Shown here one piece after another: positions 8,605-18,998 of a stretch of 64,000 nt of DNA. The notes beneath the pieces are model-generated. The model did not search any database. It was not told the DNA's origin and saw only the letters and a list, made by a program, of their open reading frames with translations. How positions within the stretch are numbered: the stretch's first letter is position 1; each line of letters starts with the position of its first letter. A program made the translations under genes and the position numbers. This DNA is from Chondrus crispus (Eukaryota > Rhodophyta > Florideophyceae > Gigartinales > Gigartinaceae): positions 32,834 to 96,833 of the forward strand of contig NW_005179167.1 in assembly GCF_000350225.1 (NCBI RefSeq), read 5' to 3'.

Positions 8605-11430
8605 ATGGCCGACCCGGCCGATCCGCTCTCAGCGGACGCCGACAGTCAGACCACCGGTTTATACATCAATCTCGTCCTCGGTATCCCTGCAACTCTCTTC
8701 TGTCTCATTTTTTTTGACCCGTTGCGCCGTCGTATCCCGTCTATTTTTGAAACCCGCCGCAAAATGCATCATCAACGAGACAAGCTCAACTACACAGGAA
8801 AACGCGTCTACTCCCCCCCAGCCCCTTCACATCGCCCATTTGGGTGGTTCATCCCCACCATGCGCATTGACCTGGAAACTATTGCAGACACACACGGCCT
8901 CGATGCTGCATTGTTTCTCAGGTATCATCGCTTCATGCTTGCCCTTTTCTCCGCCCTCTCGCTTCCTTCACTTCTTCTGCTTCCAATCTTTTACACAGCT
9001 TCCAATAAGGATTTACCTCAGGATAACCCTTCGAGAACCCTTGGCCTGAACATGTTTGCCCTATCCAACGTCCCACGCACAGATTCCTGGCGATTTTGGC
9101 TACTTCTCGTCGTCGAGTACGGCATTGCCGTCTTTGTCTGCTTTCATATCATCTATCACTTTTCTCTATACTGCCGCGATCGAAGAAGGTACAGAGCAGC
9201 TCCCAACCCATCAAATTATGCTATACTCATCCAAGATGTTCCGCTAGTCCATTGCTCCGAAAAAATCATCCACCGATATTGGAACCGCCTCTTACCAGAT
9301 CAAGTTGCTGGAGTCTTTCTCATTCACGACGCTAGCCGTTTGGAAAGGGACAAGAAAAAGTTTTGGAACGCCGTCGCCAAACGAGAGGTCGCAGAGCTTC
9401 GCTTGCATGAAGCGAATTTGAAATCAAGCAAGAAGAAAAGCAAGAAAAAGGAAAATGCATGGAATCCTACAAACAACCCCTATACCCGTAAACCCCATTC
9501 CGTGGAATCTGCTTCTGGTACTTTTTCACATGACGAAACCCCGCGACGTTTGCCGAAATTTCTTTGCGGACCTCCACGGGACCCCACTCAGGCCATTGAG
9601 TATTGGAGAGAACAGCAGGTTCGCTATTGGGCACACGTTTCGGCTCATCTCATAAAGTCCGACGAAGGACAGTTCCCAGAGACCCAGTCGGCAATAGTCG
9701 TGTTTAAGAGTAGGCAAGTAGCTGCTATTGCGGCGCAAACCAATTTTTCTCGCAAGGAGGATGAATGGAGAGTATCACGTGCCCCTGAGCCAACTGCCAT
9801 TAACTGGTCAGCCCTGGGTATTTCAAGCTGGACCGTGTATGTGCGACAGTGCGTAACTGCATTACTCTGTGTTTCCCTCACCTTGTTCTGGATCGTTCCA
9901 GTTACTGCTATCATGGGACTTGTCAATTTATCCAAGCTTGCTCAGCTTGAGATCGGTGGAGAGAAACCGTTTCTCTTTTTTGACCAAATGAAGGAGTGGT
10001 CTCCGCTTGCCGTCGGTTTCATTGAGTCGTGGCTGCCTACCGTGATCCTGACGGTCTTTCTAGCGATTGTTCCCAACATTCTGCATTTCTTCGTCTCAAT
10101 TTCGCGCATTGTATCCCATGCCCAGAAAGACGGCCTTGTTCGTGATTGGTATTTTGTGTTCATCACGTTTTCTAATTTTCTTTTTGTCGCATTTGCTGGT
10201 ACATTTCTGGATGAACTGGCTGTTATCCTTGACAAGCCAACATCGACAGTTGAGATTCTCGCGCGCAACATTCCCAAGCAAGCGGCATTCATGATGAATT
10301 TCATTGTCTTGGCTGCTCTCACAGAAACACCCAGGGAATTGCTGCAGCTCGTACGAGTAGGAAAAAGGTGGAGTAAGTTGCGATTTATCGCAAAGACAAA
10401 ACGACAACGAGAAGAAGCAGACGTAGGAGATTCATCTATGGACTACGTGGGGTTTTACGCAATGGGTCAGCTTGTTTCTCTACTCGGGTTAATATACTGC
10501 ACGATTCAACCCTTTATCGTTTTTTGCTGCGTGGGTTACTTCGGAATCAGCTACATTGTCTTTAAGTACAATGTGTGTTTCACCACGTACAATGACTATG
10601 AAGCCGGTGGGCGGATGTTTGGTGGTTCTTTGTATTCTATATGGCTTGGTCTGTTTTTACATCTTTTGACAATGATTGGAGTCTTTGGTTTGAACAAGAG
10701 CGCTGCCCAGAGCGCGTTAATTATCGTTCCAAGTGTGCTGGCAGTTCTCTTTGTGTTGCACTGCAACAAAAGTTTTGATCGCGTTCTTGAGCACGGATCT
10801 GTCCTTGAAACCCAAGACCGCATTGAAGAGCTTGAGGGCCGAAAACACGGGTGTGATGAAATCGAGCCTGGCCTCGTATCAACTTTTCAGCATCCCAGTT
10901 TCGAAGCTCTTCCTGATCCTCATGATCTTGATAATTTGAGCGGCGTCGCAGATCTAGTTGAGCAGGAGAAAACAGGAGCTGGCTGGGTGGAAGATGAGGC
11001 CCTTACCGTCGCAATAGATTCATGTGAATCACATGCTGGAAGCAGAGTCACGGTAGCTATCAATGGCGATATAGATGAACTCAGGCAAGAACTAGGTGAC
11101 TCAGAGGCAACCAACAACGAGACAGATGCTTATGGTTCTTCTGCGCCACGGCAGCCCACTCAGGGCCATATCAATAGTTTATGCGGACCTGGAATTACGG
11201 ATGATCCTTTTACTTTTGAAAGACCGAGAAACGTAGTTCGAGCTGATACAGAAAACATCGTTGCTGCTGAGATCGTACGAAAAAGGTTGACTAGGAGCAG
11301 AATGACTGGTGGTAATGCAGATGTCGCTTTTGAGAGACATAGAATGACAGTATCAGACCCTCCGCAGCCAGGCAATGTCGATCTTGCAGCCTCGCCGACA
11401 CCAAGCGAGACGGACTTTGACACCTCGTAG
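8605..11430 (+). CDS. OSCA/CSC1-like (DUF221) cation channel family protein
   Basis: A 941-residue single-exon polytopic membrane protein of the OSCA/CSC1/TMEM63 family, known as osmo- or mechanosensitive cation channels. The N-terminal membrane segment (GLYINLVLGIPATLF) is followed by two more before a long cytosolic domain that opens with YAILIQDVP, the family RRM-like region. The domain ends with the family signature APEP-x-x-INW just before the channel core. The core holds about eight further hydrophobic segments, including the RDWYFVFITF block and ARNIPKQAAFMMN, all hallmarks of DUF221. A charged cytosolic tail of about 170 residues follows. The start at 8605 (MADPADPL) lies just ahead of the first membrane segment; starting at 8380 would add 75 low-complexity residues. 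It is convergent with the DHHC gene downstream. Confidence 0.88.
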   Translation: MADPADPLSADADSQTTGLYINLVLGIPATLFCLIFFDPLRRRIPSIFETRRKMHHQRDKLNYTGKRVYSPPAPSHRPFGWFIPTMRIDLETIADTHGLDAALFLRYHRFMLALFSALSLPSLLLLPIFYTASNKDLPQDNPSRTLGLNMFALSNVPRTDSWRFWLLLVVEYGIAVFVCFHIIYHFSLYCRDRRRYRAAPNPSNYAILIQDVPLVHCSEKIIHRYWNRLLPDQVAGVFLIHDASRLERDKKKFWNAVAKREVAELRLHEANLKSSKKKSKKKENAWNPTNNPYTRKPHSVESASGTFSHDETPRRLPKFLCGPPRDPTQAIEYWREQQVRYWAHVSAHLIKSDEGQFPETQSAIVVFKSRQVAAIAAQTNFSRKEDEWRVSRAPEPTAINWSALGISSWTVYVRQCVTALLCVSLTLFWIVPVTAIMGLVNLSKLAQLEIGGEKPFLFFDQMKEWSPLAVGFIESWLPTVILTVFLAIVPNILHFFVSISRIVSHAQKDGLVRDWYFVFITFSNFLFVAFAGTFLDELAVILDKPTSTVEILARNIPKQAAFMMNFIVLAALTETPRELLQLVRVGKRWSKLRFIAKTKRQREEADVGDSSMDYVGFYAMGQLVSLLGLIYCTIQPFIVFCCVGYFGISYIVFKYNVCFTTYNDYEAGGRMFGGSLYSIWLGLFLHLLTMIGVFGLNKSAAQSALIIVPSVLAVLFVLHCNKSFDRVLEHGSVLETQDRIEELEGRKHGCDEIEPGLVSTFQHPSFEALPDPHDLDNLSGVADLVEQEKTGAGWVEDEALTVAIDSCESHAGSRVTVAINGDIDELRQELGDSEATNNETDAYGSSAPRQPTQGHINSLCGPGITDDPFTFERPRNVVRADTENIVAAEIVRKRLTRSRMTGGNADVAFERHRMTVSDPPQPGNVDLAASPTPSETDFDTS

Positions 11431-12404
11431 TCCCTGAGCTTTCCTTGTGAAGTCTCAAAGTGAAGTCTCAAAGTGATTGTCGGCTTCGCGAAAGAAGAAG
11501 ACACGCTATCATGTACACGATAGTTAGAGGCTTCGAAAAGAGCAAAATGTAATTATAGTGCTACATTCAGTTAGAACATACAGAGAATTGAAAAACTACT
11601 GAGCTTCAGCAACATCTTGCTGGTGAGCACCAGCTACGTTTTGAACGTTGTCAAATCAATTATTGCACCTCAATAAGATTTACGCATTTAAATATTGAAA
11701 GGAAGTATTAACTCCAATGCCCTCTCGAGCGGCAGACGCAATCACCACCGGTCTTCGTCCAACTAACTATAAGCGGTAGTTACGTTTGGCGGATGGCTGG
11801 TAGCATGCTTAATTTCAATTTCTGCAGGAGTGCATCTTCCAACTGAAATGTGTGCACCAAGCGCATTATACTGCGAAAACCATTGTTCGCAGTGAAAACC
11901 TGAATGTCGATGAAGATGTAGTTGATCGGAAGACATTACCCCGCTTGCTTCTAAAGACACAGCGTGTCGCAGATGATTCGCAGCTTTTGAATTAAAGCGC
12001 GACTCATCTAATATCAAGTGTTCTGCTACAGTCACGTAATCATTACTTAGTCTTGCTGTTACACAGATAACCAAATATTTTACCATGCAGGATTCGTCCC
12101 GGGCAAGGTACCTGCACCAATTGCCTTTTTCATATGGGCACTGTGCTACAACCACTAGTGTACACCAGAAACCGAGTTTTGAACGCATTGGAAAACATTC
12201 AAAGCACCCTCGGATCTATCTCGACGCAAAACTTGTAACGAAAATGCTCGGGGTGACACCACCCGCAAGACGAGCAGTGCAAAGAGTGCCAAGGAGGCCG
12301 TATTAATGATCAGATTCGAGCGGTTTCCGAAATCGCCCACATCCCGCGACTAGCCGTTTTCAAAATCCCCCATCAAGCTTCCTGCGTAGCGCACTGCACG
12401 GCTT
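11431..12404. other. Intergenic region between convergent genes
   Basis: Shared 3' region of the plus-strand OSCA-like gene and the minus-strand DHHC gene. It begins with a direct repeat of GAAGTCTCAAAGT (11449-11475). The sequence is AT-rich to 11,760. Frames of up to 141 residues on either strand have no recognisable features. Confidence 0.55.
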
Positions 12405-13424
12405 CTAGATTTGCGCTACTTGTGGGGGAGAGACAATTATTCCAGGTCTACCAACTTCCATCTGGGCAACGCGTTCTTCTTCAACTTGTGCATCGACGAG
12501 AGCCAATATTTCATCTTCCTCCGGATATGCTGGGCCGAGAAAACCGTCAGTGACAGCGCTTGCTTGCCGTCGGGTGCATTGCAAATACAGCACGGACCAG
12601 CATCCTCGCAAATCGTCTTCGGGATGGGCCGCATTTCGATTACGCTTTTTAAACGACTCAGCTGTCGTAACATTGTTTGCCATAAGATACAGATGAAAGC
12701 CAGTAAGGCCACCAGTAAAGAGAAGAGCGAGAGTGGAGAGTAAGACGATAGCGAGGTTGACGGCAATGGGGCCGGAGAGAGCGCGGCGCAGCGAGGAAGC
12801 GTAGCTATCATCAGGGAACTGCTGTCGAAAGTTTGCAGTTGACCAGTGAATCGTGAGAACGGAAGTAGCAATAGCTATAGTGGCAGCCACTGTGCCGACA
12901 GATACAAAGGTGAAGTAAGATCTATAGTTCCGCAAGCCAACATCATTGCCCAGCCAAGGGCAATGATGATCAAACCTCCGAACGCAATTGTTGCAAGTTG
13001 CGCAATGACTTGTTCTTGGAGGGCGCCATACTCTACATGTGTCACAAAATTTGACGGTAATGGGCCTGCCTCGGAAGATTAGTCTTCGCTCCCGTACGGT
13101 GGGAAAAGCGGCGAAGGATGGTGGTACAGTGTTCGCGCGAGGGATAATACCTGGGTCCGTTGTAGACGCAAGATAGGCAGCAACGACAGTAATAATGAAC
13201 GAAACAATAAGGGCAACGAGTAGAATGACGCCAACGAGCGTGCGATTGGAAAGAAGCCATGGGAACGAAACGGCGGATTCGGCGGAGAAAATGGCCACGG
13301 CAAGGATAAGGGTGAGGATAGTTCCGCGATAGTCAGGACCAGTCATACATAGGCCTCGGCACCAGACGCGCGAACGGCCCGCGGTGACCGCCGCCGGAGC
13401 GTAGCGCGTTGGACGAGCACCCAT
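12405..13424 (-). CDS. DHHC-type palmitoyltransferase
   Basis: A 339-residue S-acyltransferase that would transfer palmitate to cysteines of proteins at Golgi or plasma membrane. Two membrane segments (about 35-58 and 62-86) precede TTDPGIIP (DPG at 90-92). The cysteine-rich domain (126-172) reads C-x2-C-x9-H-C-x2-C-x4-C and ends in the catalytic DHHC at 152-155 followed by PWLGNDVG. Two more membrane segments follow (about 172-192 and 219-248), then the TTxE motif (TTAE, 253-256) in the expected cytosolic position. The order and spacing are those of the ERF2/ZDHHC9-14-18 group. The frame is open up to 13874, but the extra 150 residues are Ser/Pro/Arg-rich, and the Met at 13424 gives the standard family length. 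Confidence 0.9.
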   Translation of the reverse strand: MGARPTRYAPAAVTAGRSRVWCRGLCMTGPDYRGTILTLILAVAIFSAESAVSFPWLLSNRTLVGVILLVALIVSFIITVVAAYLASTTDPGIIPRANTVPPSFAAFPTVRERRLIFRGRPITVKFCDTCRVWRPPRTSHCATCNNCVRRFDHHCPWLGNDVGLRNYRSYFTFVSVGTVAATIAIATSVLTIHWSTANFRQQFPDDSYASSLRRALSGPIAVNLAIVLLSTLALLFTGGLTGFHLYLMANNVTTAESFKKRNRNAAHPEDDLRGCWSVLYLQCTRRQASAVTDGFLGPAYPEEDEILALVDAQVEEERVAQMEVGRPGIIVSPPQVAQI

Positions 13425-14946
13425 GTTACAACGACGTTGCGACCACTGCCAAGGGGATCGTAATGAGGAAAGGGAAGATGAAGACGAGGGTAGAGGGGCG
13501 CGAGAGTGGGGCAGGAAGGGGATGATGATAGGGGGAAATTTTGAAAGTTGAGATGGATTGAAAAGAGGACATAAACGGATACGGAGTGAAAAGGGTTGGG
13601 GAGGGGTGCGTGAGTGTGGGGAAGGGCGAAAAAGGTGGGCGGTAGGGGTGGGAGGGCGGAAGGGCGGGAGAGGGGCGGGGGGTATGGTCCGAAGACCCGC
13701 AAAAGCAATGCGCGAGGGCGGTTGGCGAAGCGAAAGCGCCAGCAGGCCAACAGCGACGGGCCAGTTGAACGTCAGCGCTAGCAGTTTGACATGGCTGCTA
13801 TTTTCTTCTTTTTTTGTATAATTTCCCATGTCGGTTGAGCTCACAACTCCACACACAACTCGCCACGTCGCCACGGGCGCAATTCAACCGCACCCTCTCC
13901 TTGAATCACTCGCACATCTCCCCACGTGTCCACAGGTGTAGGGAGCACACTCGTACGACTGTAATGTCGAACCACATACACGTGTTCGTCATATCTTACA
14001 CACCCCAGTAGACCTCTTCAAGCCACGGACCATTATTTGCACAGTGGTTTGTGGGTTTATGCAACAAGCTTTTCAGAAATAGAAATGTGAATATTTTCAG
14101 CATTTGTAATTTCGCACAAGCGCATTTCTGAAAGGCAAATTTTCTTGCAATTTTTGCATTGCGCAACACTTAGAGCAAGGCAACCAGAGCGCACATTTTT
14201 AGCCATACAGCGCTCTAAAGAGTGCGCAACACAACCAGTGCGTCGCTACAGAGTAAATTCTCGGTACAGTGACACCCCCGATGCGGTGAACTCTTGCGAT
14301 GCAGTGAATATGAACTCTTGTGATACAGTGAACTTTATCAGTTCCGACGCCCGCCACCTTTGAGATTCTGGGACGTAGGGATCTCTGCGCAAGGTAAACT
14401 ATAAAGAGAAAACCTCTGAAAACCATAAATATTTCGAAATGTTGCCGTCATCGGCAAAAAAACATACATATTTAGAAAGAAATTTTGCTGTCGTCGGCAC
14501 TCCTAATTGCCGCGTTTCCTCTCTTAACCCTCCCACTCTCTATCTCACTCTCCGGCACCCCGCACAGCCTGTCGCAATCGCACCATCCGGAACCCCGCGC
14601 AACCTGTCGCTCTCCAACCTTCCGGCACCCCGCACATTCTGTCGCCCTCCCACCGACACACAACACGCTTTGGCCATCGCAACCTTTCGCCTTCCACTGT
14701 TCTGCCTCTATTATCGAGTCCCCCACGGATCTACCGTCACAAAGTGACTGAGATTGATCTCACGCTGAGTAGGGGACTCCGACGACTACTCTAGTAGCTG
14801 CAGTGACATGAGCAAGGCATGCTGCTCTATGTGAGGAGGCTGTGTTCGGAAAGTTCGTTTTAAAGGGTCGTGAAGCATTCATTTCGTACGTATACTACAA
14901 AGGGAAGGTGGAGGGGCGCAATTAGTTCAGCACTCTAGAGACTCTG
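13425..14946. other. Upstream region of the DHHC gene and gene-poor DNA
   Basis: Purine-rich on the plus strand to 13,750 (leader of the DHHC gene read from the minus strand). Further on it holds GATACAGTGAA-type short repeats (14,270-14,335) and a 35-bp tandem repeat (14552-14656). Short open frames here are repeat-driven; no gene is supported. Confidence 0.5.
14552..14656. repeat. 35-bp degenerate tandem repeat, three units
   Basis: Units start at 14552, 14587 and 14622, each beginning CCGGMACCCCGC and carrying CTGTCGC in the middle. Because 35 is not a multiple of 3, the overlapping frames differ from unit to unit, which argues against a coding repeat. Confidence 0.75.
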
Positions 14947-15405
14947 ATGGAATTCTCCAAAGACTTCTCGAGTCGCATGGAAAAGATACGGAGAGAAAAT
15001 GAAAGCAGGGTGGGTGGGAGTCACTATGCTGCGGTCGAGGATGAGATTGAACGACCGAGAACAGCGGGTCGCACGCATGAATGGAGGGAAGAGGAAGTTT
15101 GGCCTGAGCCGGACTATGTAATGGAAAGCAATGTTTGCGATATGGAGAGTCCATCTGAGAGTGCCAACCACGACAATGTATACCACTACACATTCGAGTT
15201 GTAGACTGAGTGTCTTTCGGAGGAAAGCCCGGAGAAAGGAGAGGAACTGAGAACGATTGCAGCACGGATGAGTGCGCAGCACAAGGAGCGAATTGAGCGC
15301 CTTGTCTACGGCCGCCTTTTGATTACCGCGCAATATTTACGGGATGAAGAAAATAAGGAACTACAAAAAGGAATTTTAGAGCTAGCCAGACGAACAGGAC
15401 GATGA
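14947..15405 (+). pseudogene. Unrecognised acidic/helical reading frame broken by one TAG
   Basis: Codons from ATG 14947 give 85 residues ending at TAG (15202-15204). The same frame then stays open to TGA at 15403-15405 with another 66 residues of strongly charged, helix-like composition (rich in Glu, Arg, Leu). The even composition across the stop suggests one ancestral frame of about 150 residues. No family recognised. It may be a decayed transposon or host gene, or chance. Confidence 0.3.
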
Positions 15406-15748
15406 GCAACGAACCGAAGAGGGAGAATAAGAGCAAGGCATGCTGAGAAGAAAAACAAGAAACTGGCAAACTGTCCAGGTCCCAATTGCATGAACGTCGA
15501 AGAAGGAAAGGGAAGCAGAAACACATCGCTCACTTACATGGTAGTATATCGAAATAAAATGCAGCATTCTGCTTTCTTCTTCGCCTCTTTATGGCAAGAA
15601 GCCATGTTACGTTAGTTAGATAACTGAGGAATCGGCTTTCAACCTTAGTTTCACAACGAAATGTTTTACCAAAGTAGTGGATCCAATTTCCTCCAATTTC
15701 CTACCAAATATTTGAGATCCATTATTTCTCACCATTACACAACATATG

Positions 15749-15806
15749 TTTCCGACCTAGTGATCTCGCTACAAGCTGGCTTGTAGCGAGATCACTAGGT
15801 CGGAAA
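15749..15806. repeat. Perfect hairpin: 27-bp arms, 4-nt loop
   Basis: Arms 15749-15775 and 15780-15806 are exact reverse complements around CTGG. Unlike the hairpin at 4.5 kb, it shares no sequence with it. No target duplication is obvious. It lies in otherwise gene-free DNA just upstream of decayed transposon-like frames. Confidence 0.85.
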
Positions 15807-16305
15807 TAGGCCGGCCTCACATAAAATCGACAGGACATCCCTCCTCCATCCCGGGCCCCCATTACGCTGTGTTCTCATATGCTTCTCGACTCCCCGCTTC
15901 TAGTCTTGCACTTATCTTTCATGCCAACTCCCGCATCCTCCCAACTACTCTTCCTTCCTGCGTCTTAATCTTCTGCGCCTTTTCGCTGTTTATTTGTCTC
16001 GCGCCCCCACGCCTTTCGCATGCAATAAGAAGTGCGTTACGCAGCGTTGAGACTGGTCTCACGCTGGAGCGGGGCATCGCATCGCTCAAGTCAAGGTGTC
16101 GGAACTGTAGTGACTCGAAAGTTTGGTGCGGGAGCCGCTTGGTGTTGCCGACGAGGTTTGGCGACTGCCATCTTGTAGGAGGTAACACCATCAAAAGCGC
16201 TCAGGGATATCGGTGCAGTCTTGTTTGGATTGGAGGGACTGTGGAAACATGAAGGGCGTGATGTCTGCCTCTGTCTTTGCGATGTAACTTACATTTGAAG
16301 TTTGA
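15807..16305. other. Gene-poor stretch with one unsupported frame
   Basis: A 127-residue frame (15869-16252, plus) starts ATG and has a hydrophobic first half, but has no family resemblance and no supporting context. It is not called as a gene. Confidence 0.4.
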
Positions 16306-17190
16306 AACTTATCTACGGAGAAGGGTGAACGTCAAGCAAAGGCAGATGCGTTCTTGAATTTCATACAAGCAAAATCGATGAGGTTTATCGCTAAAGATGG
16401 TACCAAACGTAACTTTACCAAAGAAGATATCACTGTACTTCGCTCTTACATAGACAGAAAATTGAAGCAACAATCCTGTGAAGATGATGTGTTCAGTTGT
16501 GTTGAGTACTGCCAACCACAGATGCAGGTACACAGTGTGCTTCTCGATGCCGGTTTGGATCAGTTTGAACAAAAGCGGTTTGTTATAATCGAGAATTCGA
16601 ATCAGGGCACTGCATTGTGCTCTGAGAACACTCTACGCAAAAGAAATCGCAAACGAAAATTGAACCGGCAGTTAATATAATCACTTCGCAAAGATCTTGG
16701 CAGTGTCCTCTGTAGCAAAGTAAATACTGTTCATTCTATCTTTTTACCCATCAATCTAGGAAACATTCATTTGGGCTACATCATGTCCTTGCCGTCTTCT
16801 ATCAATGAATCCATCCCTGAAGCACAACTTTTCTTTCGGGATGGCCTCGGAAAGAAAGCTCCAGAGGTACTTCTTGCGACTGCGAAGGAATATCTTCAAT
16901 TTCTCTTTCCACAACTGCAGTGGAAGATCAACAAAAAGAACCACGCCCTGGACATTCTGAAGTTCAAGAAGCAAACGGATCGTTATAGTTGCGGGTTTTG
17001 CCTTTTAGCTGCAGCTCACACTTTAACGATGAGAGAGGGTAATGATTCTCGGGCTATTCAATCAGCCTCTGTTGTAGAGAGGTACCGTCAACAATGTGTT
17101 GAATCACACTTATCTCTAATTGTTATGGCTTATGCGGAAACGAAACATCTCAATCTCCCTGATATTGACGTTATCAGATACATGAAATAA
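16306..17190 (+). pseudogene. Ulp1/SENP-like (C48) cysteine protease frame with one stop
   Basis: One reading frame from 16306 to 17190 broken only by TAA at 16678-16680. The second half carries the order expected of a Ulp1-type SUMO/ubiquitin-like protease: FLPINLGNIHLGY (the usual N-x-H-W segment with Leu for Trp), then FFRDGL where the triad Asp (yDSL) is expected, then KQTDRYSCGFCLL (Gln and the nucleophile Cys). His, Asp, Gln and Cys are all present. Such domains occur in host SENP genes and in some DNA transposons (KDZ, some MULEs). The first half (basic, KRNRKRKLN before the stop) is unrecognised. The position beside hairpins and retroelements favours a transposon remnant. No ATG precedes the frame, so the start is missing or spliced. 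Confidence 0.5.
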
Positions 17191-17377
17191 ACAGCGGTGG
17201 CAAGGCGTATTGAACGATCTGCCCACAATGAATCGCATCCCTTCGCTTACAACAAGTTGACTACATGCAAGAGACCCTCGGAACCTTCGGCACCAGTTGA
17301 AGACGATCTTTCCCAGGTGAGATAAAAGAAGTATCTAGCAGTGCCGGCAGTATCTCATTAATGCTGAAGAACACACA
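17191..17377 (+). other. Possible short intron or decayed linker after the C48-like frame
   Basis: Past the TAA at 17188 the same frame is open to about 17,325, where CAG-GTGAGA (a good 5' splice site) occurs. ACACAG near 17,377 could serve as acceptor about 62 nt later. Splicing in this way changes frame, so the connection to the next frame is uncertain. Confidence 0.25.
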
Positions 17378-17716
17378 GGCCGTCGAAAAAAATCATTCTC
17401 ACTTAAGAATTGGTCACTGTCCGGTGTGAATATCTCCCCTGGTTTCTTTAACGATAGAAGGCACAGCATTGTCCAGCTTAAAGGTGTGGATCTTCCTCAT
17501 GACACAAGAGTTCCATCTGGAATAGCAGCAGTTCGCGAAAAAATTGTCGAAGATCTCTGTGCACGTCTCGGGGAGTTGTTCGAAGAAGGCCATTGCCTTG
17601 GAAGGCTCTACCATGCCCCATACAAAAGGAAATTTGCAAACAAATACATAGCCCGTCGTCGTTTCCGATGCGTACGCTTCAACTCTAAGAACAAGTGGCT
17701 CGGTCTGCAACAATGA
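17378..17716 (+). pseudogene. Unrecognised basic reading frame downstream of the C48-like frame
   Basis: An open frame of about 113 residues from GRRKK to LGLQQ, basic at both ends with a central acidic helix (EKIVEDLCARLGELFEE). It lacks an ATG start. It may be the 3' exon of the same element as the C48-like frame, given the candidate splice sites between them. Function unknown. Confidence 0.3.
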
Positions 17717-18007
17717 GATCATGGATCCAAAGTGGATTGGATCATTCGAAATGGATCAGATGATTGGATCAGATGACAGAGAAAATTGGATCAAGTGGAT
17801 ATAATCTCGATTGTTCAAGAAACTTCTAGAGTCAGATACTCTGGAGAGTTCCAGAAGACTCTGGATTGTTGTAGAAGCTTCTAGAGTAAGATGTTCCAGA
17901 ATATTCTAGAAAACTTGCAGTTTTATTGTAGATGACTTGCAATTTTAGTGTAACCTTCGTGCAACGTTAGTGTAACCTTTGTTTTAGTACCGTTTGTGGG
18001 GGTATGA
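17717..18007. repeat. GGATCA- and TTCTAGA-rich short-repeat block
   Basis: TGGATCA-type units recur at 17,730-17,800, followed by repeated GAAGACTCTGGA and TTCTAGAGT motifs to 17,910, then AT-rich DNA. It could be the U3 part of the following retroelement's LTR; no second LTR copy is seen to prove it. Confidence 0.35.
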
Positions 18008-18998
18008 AAGTCTATAAAAGTGGACCTGAGTTGGACGAGTTGGGGAACTCGTCACCTCAACCCAACCTACAATTTTCAAGAAGACTATTATCTACGTTCA
18101 ACCTACATCGTTTATTGTAGTAGGTGGCGCCGTTGTAAGCGGCGCTCCTCAGTAGCCGCACTAGCCTGTGCAGATCATCGCACTGGTAGCATCGCAAGGG
18201 CTGGCCCAGTACGGAGTTGAGCGCTCCAAGTTCATGATTGGTTTTGGAATTGTTCTGGAAATTTTGAAAAATTAACTTGGAATTCTAGCTTTGGTACTGT
18301 ACAAATTGTGTTGATTTTCCTTTCTGGGCACAGGAGTCCCGGATAAGTCATAGTCTCTGTGTGGGTATCTGTGGGCAGGAGAGCCAGATATCCTGAGCAC
18401 GTGTGGGCTGGAGTGCCACGTGTCTCAAATTTAATTACTGTGACCTTTGTTTGAGCTATAGCGCCAAACTTAGAGGTACCTGTGGGCGGGAGTGCCAGGT
18501 AACCTGAAGCCATTGGTAATTAGGCTGTTATGCTTGCTTCGGTAACCTTATAAAACGAGCTTGGGAGAAGTAAGAGTGGCGAAACTGTTTCTGCGCCGAG
18601 TCACCCGTCGTATTCTCATATCATCCTCTCGACTATTTCCTGTTAGGTAGGTCGACCGACTGGGACAAGGGTTCGAGTGACGCGACTTTGGGTTTGGTCT
18701 GGTAGGATTCACGGAGTAGTATCCTCTAGTATCTCGAGAAGCGGGTAGGGGAGAAGCAAGGCATCGGTCGGCTCGTGTGCTTTTCTTATAGGGTATGGAC
18801 ACCGTTGCTGTCTACGTTCGGTAGATTGGTGGGGATATCCCGAACAGATTAGCTTTTACCAACGCCCTCGTAGCGTAGGCTGTGGAAAGAGTTTTCAGAA
18901 AGTGCTTCCTTCCCGGGTAGGGGACCCGTTGCCGAGAGACGAATCTCTGACCTAGAAGAAGAAATTGGAAATCAAGTTTTAGAAGATATTGGAATAAG

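Noticed and set aside
13425-13874. 150-residue extension of the DHHC protein
   Set aside because: Ser/Pro/Arg-rich, purine-biased leader sequence; the Met at 13424 gives standard family length.
14552-14656. CRISPR-like or coding repeat
   Set aside because: Contiguous degenerate 35-bp tandem units without spacers, in a eukaryotic context, and not a multiple of three.
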